From Azospirillum rugosum (lineage in GTDB: Bacteria; Pseudomonadota; Alphaproteobacteria; Azospirillales; Azospirillaceae), in assembly GCF_017876155.1 (NCBI RefSeq), contig NZ_JAGINP010000032.1, positions 1 through 64,000 on the forward strand: 64,000 nt of DNA, given 5' to 3'. Below the pieces are notes generated by a model. That model saw nothing but the letters and a program-made list of their open reading frames with translations. It did no database searches and was not told the origin of the DNA. The position numbers were made by a program, and so were the translations under genes. Positions 1-7,687 of this stretch are shown piece after piece (within the stretch, counting starts at the first letter, position 1; every line of letters begins with the position of its first letter).

Positions 1-50
1 CACCCTCACCCCAAACCCCTCTCCCCTCAAGGGAGAGGGGCTTTTCCTCC
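1..50. repeat. GC-rich palindromic intergenic repeat (copy A)
   Basis: A C-rich arm (CCCCTCTCCC) and its complement (GGGAGAGGGG) flank a 5-nt loop at 16-40. The left side carries the CACCCTCACCCC block seen in the other copies. It belongs to the family found at 6186, 8695, 14626, 18901, 25714, 45650, 51988, 55080 and 61875. It may act as a transcription terminator downstream of the minus-strand gene that ends at 189. Confidence 0.7.
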
Positions 51-81
51 ACTGTATCAGCCACTTACCGCAATGGCGGAA

Positions 82-175
82 TGTGTGCATACTTTTGAGC
101 GAAGGCTGGGATCCAGGGCGTCCCGACGAGTGTCCGAGGAGCCCTGGATTCCCGCCTTCGCGGGAATGACGGGCG
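82..175. repeat. Second intergenic repeat type (TGTGTGCATAC...GCGGGAATGACGG)
   Basis: The stretch starts with TGTGTGCATAC, continues with CGAAGGCTGGGATCCAG and ends with the palindrome ATTCCCGCCTTCGCGGGAAT followed by GACGG. The same ordered blocks recur at 55277-55428, and in part at 54920-54960 and 55456-55495. The palindromic end resembles the dRS3-like ATTCCC-N8-GGGAAT pattern known from other proteobacteria. No gene lies between position 1 and 188. Confidence 0.6.
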
Positions 176-188
176 GGTGCGGCAACCC

Positions 189-1430
189 TCAGGTCGCGGA
201 CAGGATCGGCCGGGTCGCTTCCGACACGGCGGCCTTGCGCACGGGCAGGCTGGCCTGCTGGAGGGCGGCGATCAGGCGGTCGCCGTGCCCCTCGTCCTCC
301 ACCTCGATCAGCAGCTCGACCTCCGCGGACTTGACGGAGAAGGCACCGAACAGGCGCTGGTGCTGAACCTCAACGATGTTGCCGCCGCACTCCGCGACGA
401 TGCGCGTCACCTGGGCCAGCGCGCCGGGCTGGTCGGCGATGTCGACCTCCAGGTTCAGCAGGCGCCCGTCGCGGGCGAAGCCGCGCATCAGCACGTTGGC
501 GAGCGTGCGCGTGTCGATGTTGCCGCCCGACACCATCAGCCCGACACGCTTGCCGCGGAACCGCTCCGGGTGGAACAGCAGGGCGGCGAGGCCGGCGGCC
601 CCCGCCCCCTCCGACACGGTCTTTTCCACCTCGATCAGCATGGCGATGGCGCGCTCGATGGTCACCTCGGGCACCAGAACCACGTCGCAGCCGTGCTGCT
701 TCAGGATGTCCATGGGGCGCTCGCCGACGTCGCGCACGGCGATGCCCTCCGCCACAGTCGGGCCGCCGACCTTGACCGGCTGGCCGGCCAGCCGCTGGGC
801 CGCCGCCGGGTAGGTCTCCACCTCCACCCCGATCACCTCCAGGTTCGGGCAGAGCGCCCGCGCCGCCACCGCCGCCCCGGCCGCCAAGCCGCCGCCGCCG
901 ACGGGGATGGCGAGGCAATCCAGTTCCGGCATCTCCTCCAGCATCTCCAGGATCGCGGTTCCCTGGCCGGCGATCACCGCGTCGTCGTCGTAGGGATGGA
1001 CGAAGACCAGCCCTTCCCGCTTGGCGAGGTCATGGGCGAAGGCCGCAGCCTCCGCCAGCGAGTCGCCTTCCAGGATGACCGTGGCGCCGTGGTAGCGCGT
1101 GCGCTTCACCTTCACGAAGGGGGTGAAGCGCGGCATGACGATGGTCGCGGCGATGCCCAGCTTCTTGGCGTGGTAGGCCACGGCCTGGGCGTGGTTGCCG
1201 GCCGACATGGCGATGACGCCGGCCGCCCGTTCCTCCGCCGACAGCAGAAGCAGGCGGTTGGCCGCCCCGCGCTCCTTGAAGGAGGCGGTGAACTGAAGGT
1301 TCTCCAGCTTGACCCAGACCTCGGCGCCGGTGATCGCCGACAGCGTTTCCGACTTCAGGAACGGCGTGCGGCCGACCCGGCCGGAAATGCGCGCGGCCGC
1401 GGCGCGGATGTCGTCGATGGTGACCGGCAT
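189..1430 (-). CDS. Threonine ammonia-lyase with C-terminal ACT domain
   Basis: A 413-residue PLP enzyme of the threonine/serine dehydratase family, predicted to deaminate threonine to 2-oxobutyrate. The PLP lysine is K52 in FTASFKERGAAN, SAGNH lies at 77-81 and the phosphate-binding GGGG loop at 179-182. The last ~80 residues form one ACT domain, giving the ~400-residue single-ACT architecture rather than the ~510-residue two-domain biosynthetic IlvA. It ends the minus-strand block that starts with the binding protein at 7476, with 69 nt separating it from the amidase. Being last, it may be read through from the operon or have its own promoter. A role on a related hydroxy-amino acid is possible. 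Confidence 0.88.
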   Translation of the reverse strand: MPVTIDDIRAAAARISGRVGRTPFLKSETLSAITGAEVWVKLENLQFTASFKERGAANRLLLLSAEERAAGVIAMSAGNHAQAVAYHAKKLGIAATIVMPRFTPFVKVKRTRYHGATVILEGDSLAEAAAFAHDLAKREGLVFVHPYDDDAVIAGQGTAILEMLEEMPELDCLAIPVGGGGLAAGAAVAARALCPNLEVIGVEVETYPAAAQRLAGQPVKVGGPTVAEGIAVRDVGERPMDILKQHGCDVVLVPEVTIERAIAMLIEVEKTVSEGAGAAGLAALLFHPERFRGKRVGLMVSGGNIDTRTLANVLMRGFARDGRLLNLEVDIADQPGALAQVTRIVAECGGNIVEVQHQRLFGAFSVKSAEVELLIEVEDEGHGDRLIAALQQASLPVRKAAVSEATRPILSAT

Positions 1431-1499
1431 GTCTCTTGTCCCTTTATCCCTGACCCGCCTCGTTATGCGGGGGCGCTACCATAGCGGCGGGGAGGGCAC

Positions 1500-2270
1500 T
1501 CAGTACAGATCCGGCCGCCGGTCGGCGATGTGCGTGGCGACCGAGCGCAACGCCGGGTCGATGTCCACGACCACGATCTCCTCCCCCTCCCCGGCCCGCG
1601 CCAGCACGGAGCCGTCCGGCCCGGCCACGGTGCTGAGCCCGCAATAATGCAGGTCGCCTTCCCGCCCGCAGCGGTTGGCATAGGCGACGAAGATGCCGTT
1701 CTCGAAGGCGCGGGTGGGGACGACGGCGGTCGCGACGACCGTGTAGGGGTGCATCAGCGCGGTGGGCACCAGCAGCGCGTCCACCCCGGCCAGCGCATGG
1801 CGCCGCACGATCTCCGGGAACTCCACGTCGTAGCAGATCAGCACGCCGACCCGGATTCCGCCTACCTCCGCCACGGCGAAGCCGTCCGCGCCCGGCGTGA
1901 AGGAGCCGCGGTCCAGATCGCCGAACAGATGCGCCTTGCGGTGGTTGATCAGCCGCGCCCCGTCCGGCCCGACCAGCTGGGCGGCGTTGTAGACCGCCCC
2001 ACCCTCGCCCAGCTCCGGGTAACCGCAGAGGATGCCGATGCCATGGCGGCGGGCGATGCCCGCCACCCGCTGCGCCATCGGGCCGTCCGGCGGCTCGGCC
2101 AGCGCGCGCACCGCCTCCGGCCCGAGGTTGTAGCCGGTCAGCCCCATCTCCGGGCCGACCAGCAGCTGCGCGCCCCGCGTCGCCGCCTCCCCGGCCGCCC
2201 GTTCCAGCCGGTCGAGGTTGCGGCCCACCGCGCCGGGCTCCGCGTCCGCCTGGAACAGGGCCAGCCGCAT
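1500..2270 (-). CDS. Carbon-nitrogen hydrolase, DavA / R-amidase-like
   Basis: A 256-residue nitrilase-superfamily amidase. The catalytic triad is visible: E41 (GPEMGLTGYN), K112 (HRKAHLFGDLDR) and C146 (VGVLICYDVEFPE). From memory, these motifs and the C-terminal YCGLSTVAGPDGS resemble Pseudomonas 5-aminopentanamidase (DavA) and R-stereoselective amidases more than N-carbamoylputrescine amidase. Such enzymes hydrolyse omega-amino or omega-guanidino amides to the acid. It starts 6 bp after the upstream ureohydrolase gene stops, so the two are almost certainly cotranscribed. That suggests an amide-to-acid step followed by urea release. The substrate is inference. Confidence 0.82.
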   Translation of the reverse strand: MRLALFQADAEPGAVGRNLDRLERAAGEAATRGAQLLVGPEMGLTGYNLGPEAVRALAEPPDGPMAQRVAGIARRHGIGILCGYPELGEGGAVYNAAQLVGPDGARLINHRKAHLFGDLDRGSFTPGADGFAVAEVGGIRVGVLICYDVEFPEIVRRHALAGVDALLVPTALMHPYTVVATAVVPTRAFENGIFVAYANRCGREGDLHYCGLSTVAGPDGSVLARAGEGEEIVVVDIDPALRSVATHIADRRPDLY

Positions 2271-2276
2271 CGCCCC

Positions 2277-3326
2277 CTACCCCTTCCGCCGGGCGAGCGC
2301 GCCCACGGACAGGCAGAGGATCTCGAACAGCATCTGCGCGCCGGCCTGGGCGGTGTTGGTCGTCGCGTCGTACTGCGGCGCCACCTCCACCACGTCGCCG
2401 CCGATGACGTCGATGCCGCTCAGGCCGCGCAGGATGGCCAGCGCCTCCCGCGTCGTGACGCCGCCGACCTCCGGCGTGCCGGTGCCGGGGGCGTAGACCG
2501 GGTCCAGGCAGTCCACGTCAAAGGAGACGTAGACCGGCCCGTCGCCGACCACCTTGCGGGCGGTGGCGATCACGTCCTCGATGCCGCGCTTGGGGATGTC
2601 CTCCGCGTGGATCACGGTCATGCCGCTCTCGTAGGAGAACTCCCACAGATACTCGGTGCTGCCGCGGATGCCGATCTGCACCGTGCGCTCCGGATCCAGG
2701 ACGCCGTCCAGCACCGCCTGGCGGAACGGGCCGCCGTGGTGGAACTTGGAGCCCTCGTAGGCGCCCCCGGTGTCGCAATGGGCGTCGAAATGCACCATGC
2801 CGACCGGCCGCCCGCGGCCCAGCGCCTTCAGGATCGAGTAGGTGATGGAATGGTCGCCGCCGACCGACAGCGGCACGACGCCCGCGTCCATGACCTTGTG
2901 GTAGAAGGCCTGGATGTCGGCGTGGCAGGTCTCCAGGTTAAAGCGGCTGCTCAGCGGCACGTCGCCCACGTCGGCCAGCGTGCAGGCGGCGGACGGCACC
3001 ATGCGCAGCACATGCTCATAGGGGCCGATGCGCTCCACGGCGCGCACGGCACGGGGCCCGAGGCGCGCGCCCGCGCGGTTGGTGACGCCCAGATCCATCG
3101 GCACGCCGACCAGCGCGATATCCAGCCCGCCGAAATCGGCCAGATCCGGCGCGTCCGGCCGGTAGGGCGCGTCGAGCAGCGTGGAGACGCCCGCAAAGGG
3201 CTGCACCCGCTTGCCGCCGGAGAACTGCAGCGCGGCGACGCGCTTGAACTCCGGATCGTGGAAGTCGTCGCCGCCGGAGCCGCTGTATTTGCTGCGCAGA
3301 TGGTCGAGCTTCTTGGGGTCGATCAT
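2277..3326 (-). CDS. speB: Agmatinase / guanidinobutyrase family ureohydrolase
   Basis: A 349-residue ureohydrolase that releases urea from a guanidino compound using a dinuclear manganese centre. Metal ligands are visible: H159 (GGDHS), D181/H183/D185 (DAHCDT) and D270/D272 (SFDVDCLDP). It is about 40 residues longer than E. coli SpeB, mostly by an N-terminal extension (residues 1-60). Family members act on agmatine, 4-guanidinobutyrate or 3-guanidinopropionate, and sequence reading alone cannot separate these. Its neighbours are an ABC importer upstream and an omega-amidase-like gene 6 bp downstream, which favour catabolism of an imported guanidino compound over polyamine biosynthesis. Confidence 0.85.
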   Translation of the reverse strand: MIDPKKLDHLRSKYSGSGGDDFHDPEFKRVAALQFSGGKRVQPFAGVSTLLDAPYRPDAPDLADFGGLDIALVGVPMDLGVTNRAGARLGPRAVRAVERIGPYEHVLRMVPSAACTLADVGDVPLSSRFNLETCHADIQAFYHKVMDAGVVPLSVGGDHSITYSILKALGRGRPVGMVHFDAHCDTGGAYEGSKFHHGGPFRQAVLDGVLDPERTVQIGIRGSTEYLWEFSYESGMTVIHAEDIPKRGIEDVIATARKVVGDGPVYVSFDVDCLDPVYAPGTGTPEVGGVTTREALAILRGLSGIDVIGGDVVEVAPQYDATTNTAQAGAQMLFEILCLSVGALARRKG

Positions 3327-3357
3327 GGGGAATCTCTTCGGTAAAGCGTCCTGAACG

Positions 3358-3430
3358 TTGGGTTGCGCTGCGCTCCACCCAACCTACGGGTCACTTCGTA
3401 GGTTGGGTGCAGGCGAAGCCGGAACCCAAC
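3358..3430. repeat. Nested inverted repeat between importer and ureohydrolase genes
   Basis: A perfect 12-bp stem (CACCCAACCTAC at 3376-3387, GTAGGTTGGGTG at 3398-3409) with a 10-nt loop is enclosed by a second complementary pair (GTTGGGTT at 3358-3365, AACCCAAC at 3423-3430). The GTAGGTTGGGTG...AACCCAAC pattern occurs in intergenic repeats of many bacteria. Within the minus-strand operon it could lower expression of downstream genes or stabilise the upstream mRNA. Confidence 0.7.
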
Positions 3431-3439
3431 AGGGAAACG

Positions 3440-4240
3440 TCAATCGCTCTTGGCCCAGGCGCCGAGCAGGCGCGGCAAATCGCCGAACCAGGCGATCAGC
3501 CCGAAGACCAGGGCGGTCAGCGACACGAACAGCACTGTCACGGCCGCCATGGTCGGCGTGTATCCGTAACGGAGCGCGTTGAAGATCTTGATGGGCAGCG
3601 TCTCCAGCGTGAAGCCGACCACCATGTAGGCGACGATGTACTCGTTCAGCGACAGCACGAAGGCGAAGGCGAAGCCGGAGATGACGTAGGGCCGCACCAG
3701 CGGCATCACCACGGTGCGCAGCACCGTCCGGTCGTCCGCCCCCATGGTCGCCGCCGCCTCGACGTAAGAGCGGTCCACGGCCCCGAAGCCCAGCGACAGG
3801 GTGACCAGCGGCAGCGTCACGAAGAACACCGCGTGGCTGACCACCACCGTCCAGGGCGCGCCGTACTCGCCCACCGCCGCCCAGAAGCTGAGGAAGCCCA
3901 GCGCGGTGATGACCGGCGGCAGGATGAAGGGCGTCATGCCCAGCACCTCGAAGGCCCGCGCCCAGGGGGCGCGCCAGCGCCACAGGAACCAGGCCAGCGG
4001 GAAGGCGATCAGCACCGCCAGCGCCGCCGACAGGGTCGCGACCACGAGGCTGGCGACCAGCGCAGCGCGCCAGCCCGGATCGGTGAAGACCTCCGCGTAC
4101 CAGGACAGCGAGAAGCCCTGCGGCGGGAAGGTCAGCGACTTCTTGGCGTTCACGGAAACGCCGGCCACCACCATGATCGGGGCGGCAAGCACCAGCGCGA
4201 TCAGGGAGGCGAGGACCGTGCTCAGTCTGCGCGTCAGCAT
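3440..4240 (-). CDS. ABC transporter permease, PotC-like
   Basis: A membrane permease of about 266 residues with six predicted hydrophobic segments. It has the cytoplasmic EAA loop (VEAAATMGADDRTVLRTVVMP) that contacts the ATPase. It belongs to the spermidine/putrescine/iron importer permease type. The start overlaps the stop of the preceding permease: ATG at 4240 gives a 1-nt overlap and GTG at 4243 a 4-nt overlap. Together with the genes ending at 4240, 5091 and 6352 it makes a complete importer. The substrate is not evident from the permease itself. Confidence 0.88.
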   Translation of the reverse strand: MLTRRLSTVLASLIALVLAAPIMVVAGVSVNAKKSLTFPPQGFSLSWYAEVFTDPGWRAALVASLVVATLSAALAVLIAFPLAWFLWRWRAPWARAFEVLGMTPFILPPVITALGFLSFWAAVGEYGAPWTVVVSHAVFFVTLPLVTLSLGFGAVDRSYVEAAATMGADDRTVLRTVVMPLVRPYVISGFAFAFVLSLNEYIVAYMVVGFTLETLPIKIFNALRYGYTPTMAAVTVLFVSLTALVFGLIAWFGDLPRLLGAWAKSD

Positions 4241-5094
4241 CACGCCGCCTCCTCTTTCCGGCCGGCGAGCAGCGCCAGCCCGACCAGCGCCAGGCTGACC
4301 AGCACCAGGAACACCGCCATGGCCGCCGCGAAGGGCATGTTGGCCTGATAGATCGCTTGGTCGGTGATGAGCACCGACAGGGTCCAGTGCTGCGGCTTGC
4401 CCAGCAGCTGCGGCAACAGGTAGGAGCCGAGCGCGAAGACGAAGACCATGATCGTCGTGGCGACGATGGTGTTGCGCTGGCCGGGCACGACCACGGTCAG
4501 GAAGGACTTCAGCGGCGAGGCGCCGAGCGTGCGTGCCGCCTCCACCAGATTGGGGTCGAAGCGTGCGAGCGAGGGGTAGAGCACCAGCACCGTGTAGGGA
4601 AAGGCTTGGTAGACCAACCCCGCCAGCAGGGCGCCGAAGCTGGGGCTGAGTGCCATCGGCTCGCTCATCAGGCCCAGCGCCACGAACAGGTTGGTGATGC
4701 CGGCGGTGCGCGACAGCAACGTGGACCAGGCGAAGCCGATGATGACTTCCGACAGCGACAGGATCGACAGCAGGAAGACCAGCCAGCGGATCTGGTTGGC
4801 CCGCGGCAGCCGCACCAGCCTATACGTGAAGGGGAAGGCGACGCCCACCGACACCGCCGCGACCAGCGCCGCCAGCCCCAGCGAGAAGGACATCACCCCG
4901 CCGAAGAAGGTGGTCAGGAACCGTTCGTAGTTCGAAAACACAAAGTCCGGTTCGTAGAAGCCGCCCGGCACGCGCCGGAAGACGCTGACCGCGATCATCA
5001 GGCTGAAGGGGATCACGAAGAAGACGACGAGCATCAGCGCCGGAAACAGGATCGGCGAATGCTCGGCCAGGGTGCGGGGCGCGCGGCGGATCAT
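4240..5094 (-). CDS. ABC transporter permease, PotB-like
   Basis: A 284-residue inner-membrane permease starting MIRRAPRTLAEH, with six hydrophobic spans and the EAA motif VEAARTLGASPLKSFLTVVVP. The ATG at 5094 overlaps the ATPase stop in an ATGA arrangement. Although the frame stays open far upstream, that part has no membrane character and lies inside the ATPase gene. It pairs with the PotC-like permease to form the heterodimeric channel. Confidence 0.88.
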   Translation of the reverse strand: MIRRAPRTLAEHSPILFPALMLVVFFVIPFSLMIAVSVFRRVPGGFYEPDFVFSNYERFLTTFFGGVMSFSLGLAALVAAVSVGVAFPFTYRLVRLPRANQIRWLVFLLSILSLSEVIIGFAWSTLLSRTAGITNLFVALGLMSEPMALSPSFGALLAGLVYQAFPYTVLVLYPSLARFDPNLVEAARTLGASPLKSFLTVVVPGQRNTIVATTIMVFVFALGSYLLPQLLGKPQHWTLSVLITDQAIYQANMPFAAAMAVFLVLVSLALVGLALLAGRKEEAA

Positions 5095-6152
5095 GGCTGC
5101 CTCTCCGCCATGGGAGGCAGCACGACGCAGGCGGCCGGCGGGAATTCCACCGACAGCGGGCCGCCGGGCTCCACCGGCGGGCGGTCCTGCGGACGCGACA
5201 CGGCGACGATCTCCCGCCCGGCCACGTCGATGCGGAACTCCACGCTGGCGCCCAGGTCGCGCATGAAGGACAGCCGGCCGTTCAGGCGGTTCGGGCCGTC
5301 GCTGCCGGCAGGATGCACGATGACCTCTTCCGGCCGCACCGACAGCAGCACGCGGCCGGACGGCGGCAGGTTCGGCAGGTGCAGCTGCCCGCCGGGCACA
5401 GCGACCGCACCCGGTGCCGTCACCTCGCCGTCCAGCAGATTGGTCAGGCCGATGAAGTCGGCGACGAAGGCGTCGGCCGGCTGGCGGTAGACCTCCATCG
5501 GCGGAGCCGCCTGATGGATGCGGCCCTGCGACATGACCACCACGAGGTCGGCCATGGTCATGGCCTCGCGCTGGTCGTGGGTGACGACGATGGTGGTGAT
5601 GCCGAGCCGCTGCTGAAGCTGCTTCAGCTCGATCTGCATGGCCTCGCGCAGCTTGGCGTCGAGCGCCGACAGCGGCTCGTCCAGCAGGAACAGCTTCGGC
5701 TTCAGGGCCAGCGCGCGGGCGATGGCGACGCGCTGGCGCTGGCCGCCGGACAGCTTCGACACCGGCCGGTCGGCGACGCCGGGCAGGCGCACCAGTTCCA
5801 GCAGCTCCTCGGCGCGCTTGCGCTGCTCCGCCTTGCCGGCGCCGCGGATGCGGAGCGGATAGGCGATGTTCTCGCCGGCGGTCAGGTGCGGGAACAGGGC
5901 CAGCGACTGGAACACCATGCCGAACTCCCGCAGGTGGGCGGGCGCCTCGGTGATGTCCTTGTCGTCGATGACCAGCCGGCCGCCGGAGGGATCCTCCAGC
6001 CCCGCGATCATGCGCAGCAGCGTCGTCTTCCCGCAGCCCGATGGGCCGAGCAGGCAGACGAACTGCCCGTGCGGGATGCGCAAGGACGCGCCGTGCACCG
6101 CGACCACGGAACCGTAACGCTTGGTGAGACCGTCGAGGACGAGTGCGGACAT
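5091..6152 (-). CDS. ABC transporter ATP-binding protein, PotA-like
   Basis: A 353-residue ATPase of a polyamine-type importer. Walker A is GPSGCGKT (36-43), the Q-loop lies near FQSLALFP, the signature is LSGGQRQ (134-140) and Walker B is LFLLDE (154-159). A C-terminal TOBE-like domain follows (about 240-353), as in PotA/UgpC proteins. ATG at 6152 was chosen because the homologous region begins with MSALVLDGLTKRYG and the frame upstream is repeat DNA. It overlaps the next permease gene by 4 nt. A palindromic repeat (6186-6331) separates it from the binding-protein gene, a common place for differential expression. Confidence 0.92.
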   Translation of the reverse strand: MSALVLDGLTKRYGSVVAVHGASLRIPHGQFVCLLGPSGCGKTTLLRMIAGLEDPSGGRLVIDDKDITEAPAHLREFGMVFQSLALFPHLTAGENIAYPLRIRGAGKAEQRKRAEELLELVRLPGVADRPVSKLSGGQRQRVAIARALALKPKLFLLDEPLSALDAKLREAMQIELKQLQQRLGITTIVVTHDQREAMTMADLVVVMSQGRIHQAAPPMEVYRQPADAFVADFIGLTNLLDGEVTAPGAVAVPGGQLHLPNLPPSGRVLLSVRPEEVIVHPAGSDGPNRLNGRLSFMRDLGASVEFRIDVAGREIVAVSRPQDRPPVEPGGPLSVEFPPAACVVLPPMAERQP

Positions 6153-6185
6153 GGGCGGGCTTTTTTTGAATGAAGGAAGCTGTTT

Positions 6186-6331
6186 CCCTCTCCCTGCTCC
6201 GCAGGGAGAGGGAGGGGCCCGCCGCAAAGCGGCGGGAGGGTGAGGGCAAGGTTTTTCGGGCAGACCTAGCCCTCACCCTCCCACACCAGGGGCGTGGGTC
6301 CCTCCCTCTCCCGCCGGGGGCGGGAGAGGGG
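6186..6331. repeat. Composite palindromic repeat (copy B)
   Basis: Two GC-rich hairpins face each other. CCCTCTCCCTGC...GCAGGGAGAGGG lies on the left and CCCTCTCCCGCCG...GGGCGGGAGAGGG on the right, with CACCCTCCC/GAGGGTGAGGG blocks inside. It sits between the binding-protein gene and the ATPase gene of the same operon. It may protect the upstream mRNA from 3' exonucleases and so favour high binding-protein expression. Confidence 0.7.
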
Positions 6332-6351
6332 AATGTTTGCGGGGCGTCACA

Positions 6352-7476
6352 TCACCCCACGATCATCTCGGTCCACTTCTGGTTCAGCCAATCGGACTTG
6401 GCCTGATACAGGTCGTAGCGCGGGATGATCGGCGGGATGTCGGAGGACACCGCCGCGAACTCCTTGTCCGTCAGGTCGGTCAGCTTGCGGTCGATGGTCG
6501 GGGCGGTGCCGACCTTGCGCGACAGCAGGGCCTGGACCTGGGGCTGGCACATGTAGTCCACGAAGACGTGCGCCAGATCGCCGGCTTTGGAGGCGCGCGA
6601 CACGGCCCAGCTGCCGCTGTCGTTGATGCCGCCTTCCTTCGGGAAGGTGGAGCGCACCGGGTTGCCGTCGGCGGCGGCGAGGCCGGTGACGTCGTGGTAG
6701 TACTGGCCCATCGGAATCTCGCCGGACTTCAGCGCCGCCTCGAACTGCGCCTCGTCGCGGTACCAGAGCTTCACGTTGTTCTTCAGCTCCGCCAGCTTCT
6801 TGAAGCAGTCGAGCTGGCCCTGCTCCGTGTCCAGGTGCTTGGTGCCGCCGAAGAAGGTCGCGGCCGTGACCTCCAGCAGGAAGCTGTTGCTGACCAGCGC
6901 CAGCAGGCCGAGCTTGTCCTTGTTCGCCGGATCCCACAGCGCGGCCCAGCTCTCCGGGGCCTGCGGGTAGGCCTTGGTGTTGGTGACCAGCGTGATGTAC
7001 CAGGACACCGCGCCGACGCCGCTGACCTTGCCGTCCGGGTACTTGTTGATCAGGTGCGGCATGACCTTCGCCGCGTTCGGCAGCTTGGCCATGTCGAAGG
7101 GTGCCCACAGCTCCGCCGACATGCCCTTCAGCATGGCGACCTGCGACATCATGGAGACGTCGGCCGGGGCCTGGCGCGCGCGGGCCGCCTGCTCCAGCTG
7201 GACCAGCCAAGCCTCGCCGGTCGGCTCGGCCACCGGCTCCACCGTGATGCCGGACGCCTTGCTGAAGTCCGGGAAGATGTGCTTTTCGAACGACTCTTTG
7301 AAATAGCCGCCATAGACGCCGACCTTCAGCGTCTTCGACTGGGCGCGGACGATGTTCGGGAAGCCGATCGCCGCCACCGCGGCCACCGTGCCTGCCCCCG
7401 CCAGCACGGCGCGCCGGCTGACGCCATGGTTGCCCTTGTTCCCAGACTGCCCCTGCTTACCCGTCGTCTCGTTCAT
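6352..7476 (-). CDS. Extracellular solute-binding protein, polyamine-type ABC importer
   Basis: A 374-residue periplasmic binding protein. The N-terminus holds a twin-arginine-like stretch (SRRAVLAGAGTVAAVAAIGF, about 20-39) and a likely cleavage after IVRA. The mature part begins QSKTLKVGVYGGYFKESFEK, typical of the PotD/PotF/Fbp-like cluster. ATG at 7476 fits this signal; the frame upstream has no signal peptide. It is the first gene of the importer operon and faces the LysR gene across a 211-bp divergent region with a strong inverted repeat. The ligand is unknown; the enzymes downstream suggest a guanidino or amide compound. Confidence 0.88.
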   Translation of the reverse strand: MNETTGKQGQSGNKGNHGVSRRAVLAGAGTVAAVAAIGFPNIVRAQSKTLKVGVYGGYFKESFEKHIFPDFSKASGITVEPVAEPTGEAWLVQLEQAARARQAPADVSMMSQVAMLKGMSAELWAPFDMAKLPNAAKVMPHLINKYPDGKVSGVGAVSWYITLVTNTKAYPQAPESWAALWDPANKDKLGLLALVSNSFLLEVTAATFFGGTKHLDTEQGQLDCFKKLAELKNNVKLWYRDEAQFEAALKSGEIPMGQYYHDVTGLAAADGNPVRSTFPKEGGINDSGSWAVSRASKAGDLAHVFVDYMCQPQVQALLSRKVGTAPTIDRKLTDLTDKEFAAVSSDIPPIIPRYDLYQAKSDWLNQKWTEMIVG

Positions 7477-7609
7477 GGATTTGACCTTTCCTTGCGGACG
7501 AGCTTTCTGGCCGTCCTTGCGGACGGGCGTTCTGTTCGTGAGTCCCACTTTGTGGACTCTCATCATTAGACGGCGGCGCCGGTTCCTTGAAAATGCAAAA
7601 GTGTTGTAT

Positions 7610-7635
7610 CTTACTTCGACGCCGGTCGAAGTAAG
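7610..7635. promoter_or_regulatory. Probable LysR operator, perfect 11-bp inverted repeat
   Basis: CTTACTTCGAC and GTCGAAGTAAG are exact reverse complements around a 4-nt centre. The site lies in the divergent region between the importer operon (start 7476, minus) and the LysR gene (start 7688, plus). It is 52 nt before the LysR ATG. Position and symmetry fit a LysR-type autoregulatory and activation site; binding is inferred. Confidence 0.65.
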
Positions 7636-7687
7636 GCGCCCACACGCCCGCCGATCCCGTGCAAACCCTTGGAGATCCTGGCCCGCC

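Noticed and set aside
177..1484. Long plus-strand frame opposite the threonine ammonia-lyase
   Set aside because: The product is rich in His, Asp, Gln and Arg without a fold signature; the minus strand encodes a complete PLP enzyme.
4240..6276. One 678-residue frame joining the ATPase region and the PotB-like permease
   Set aside because: The first ~394 codons are an off-frame reading of the ATPase gene; only the last 284 codons are a permease, with their own ATG overlapping the ATPase stop.
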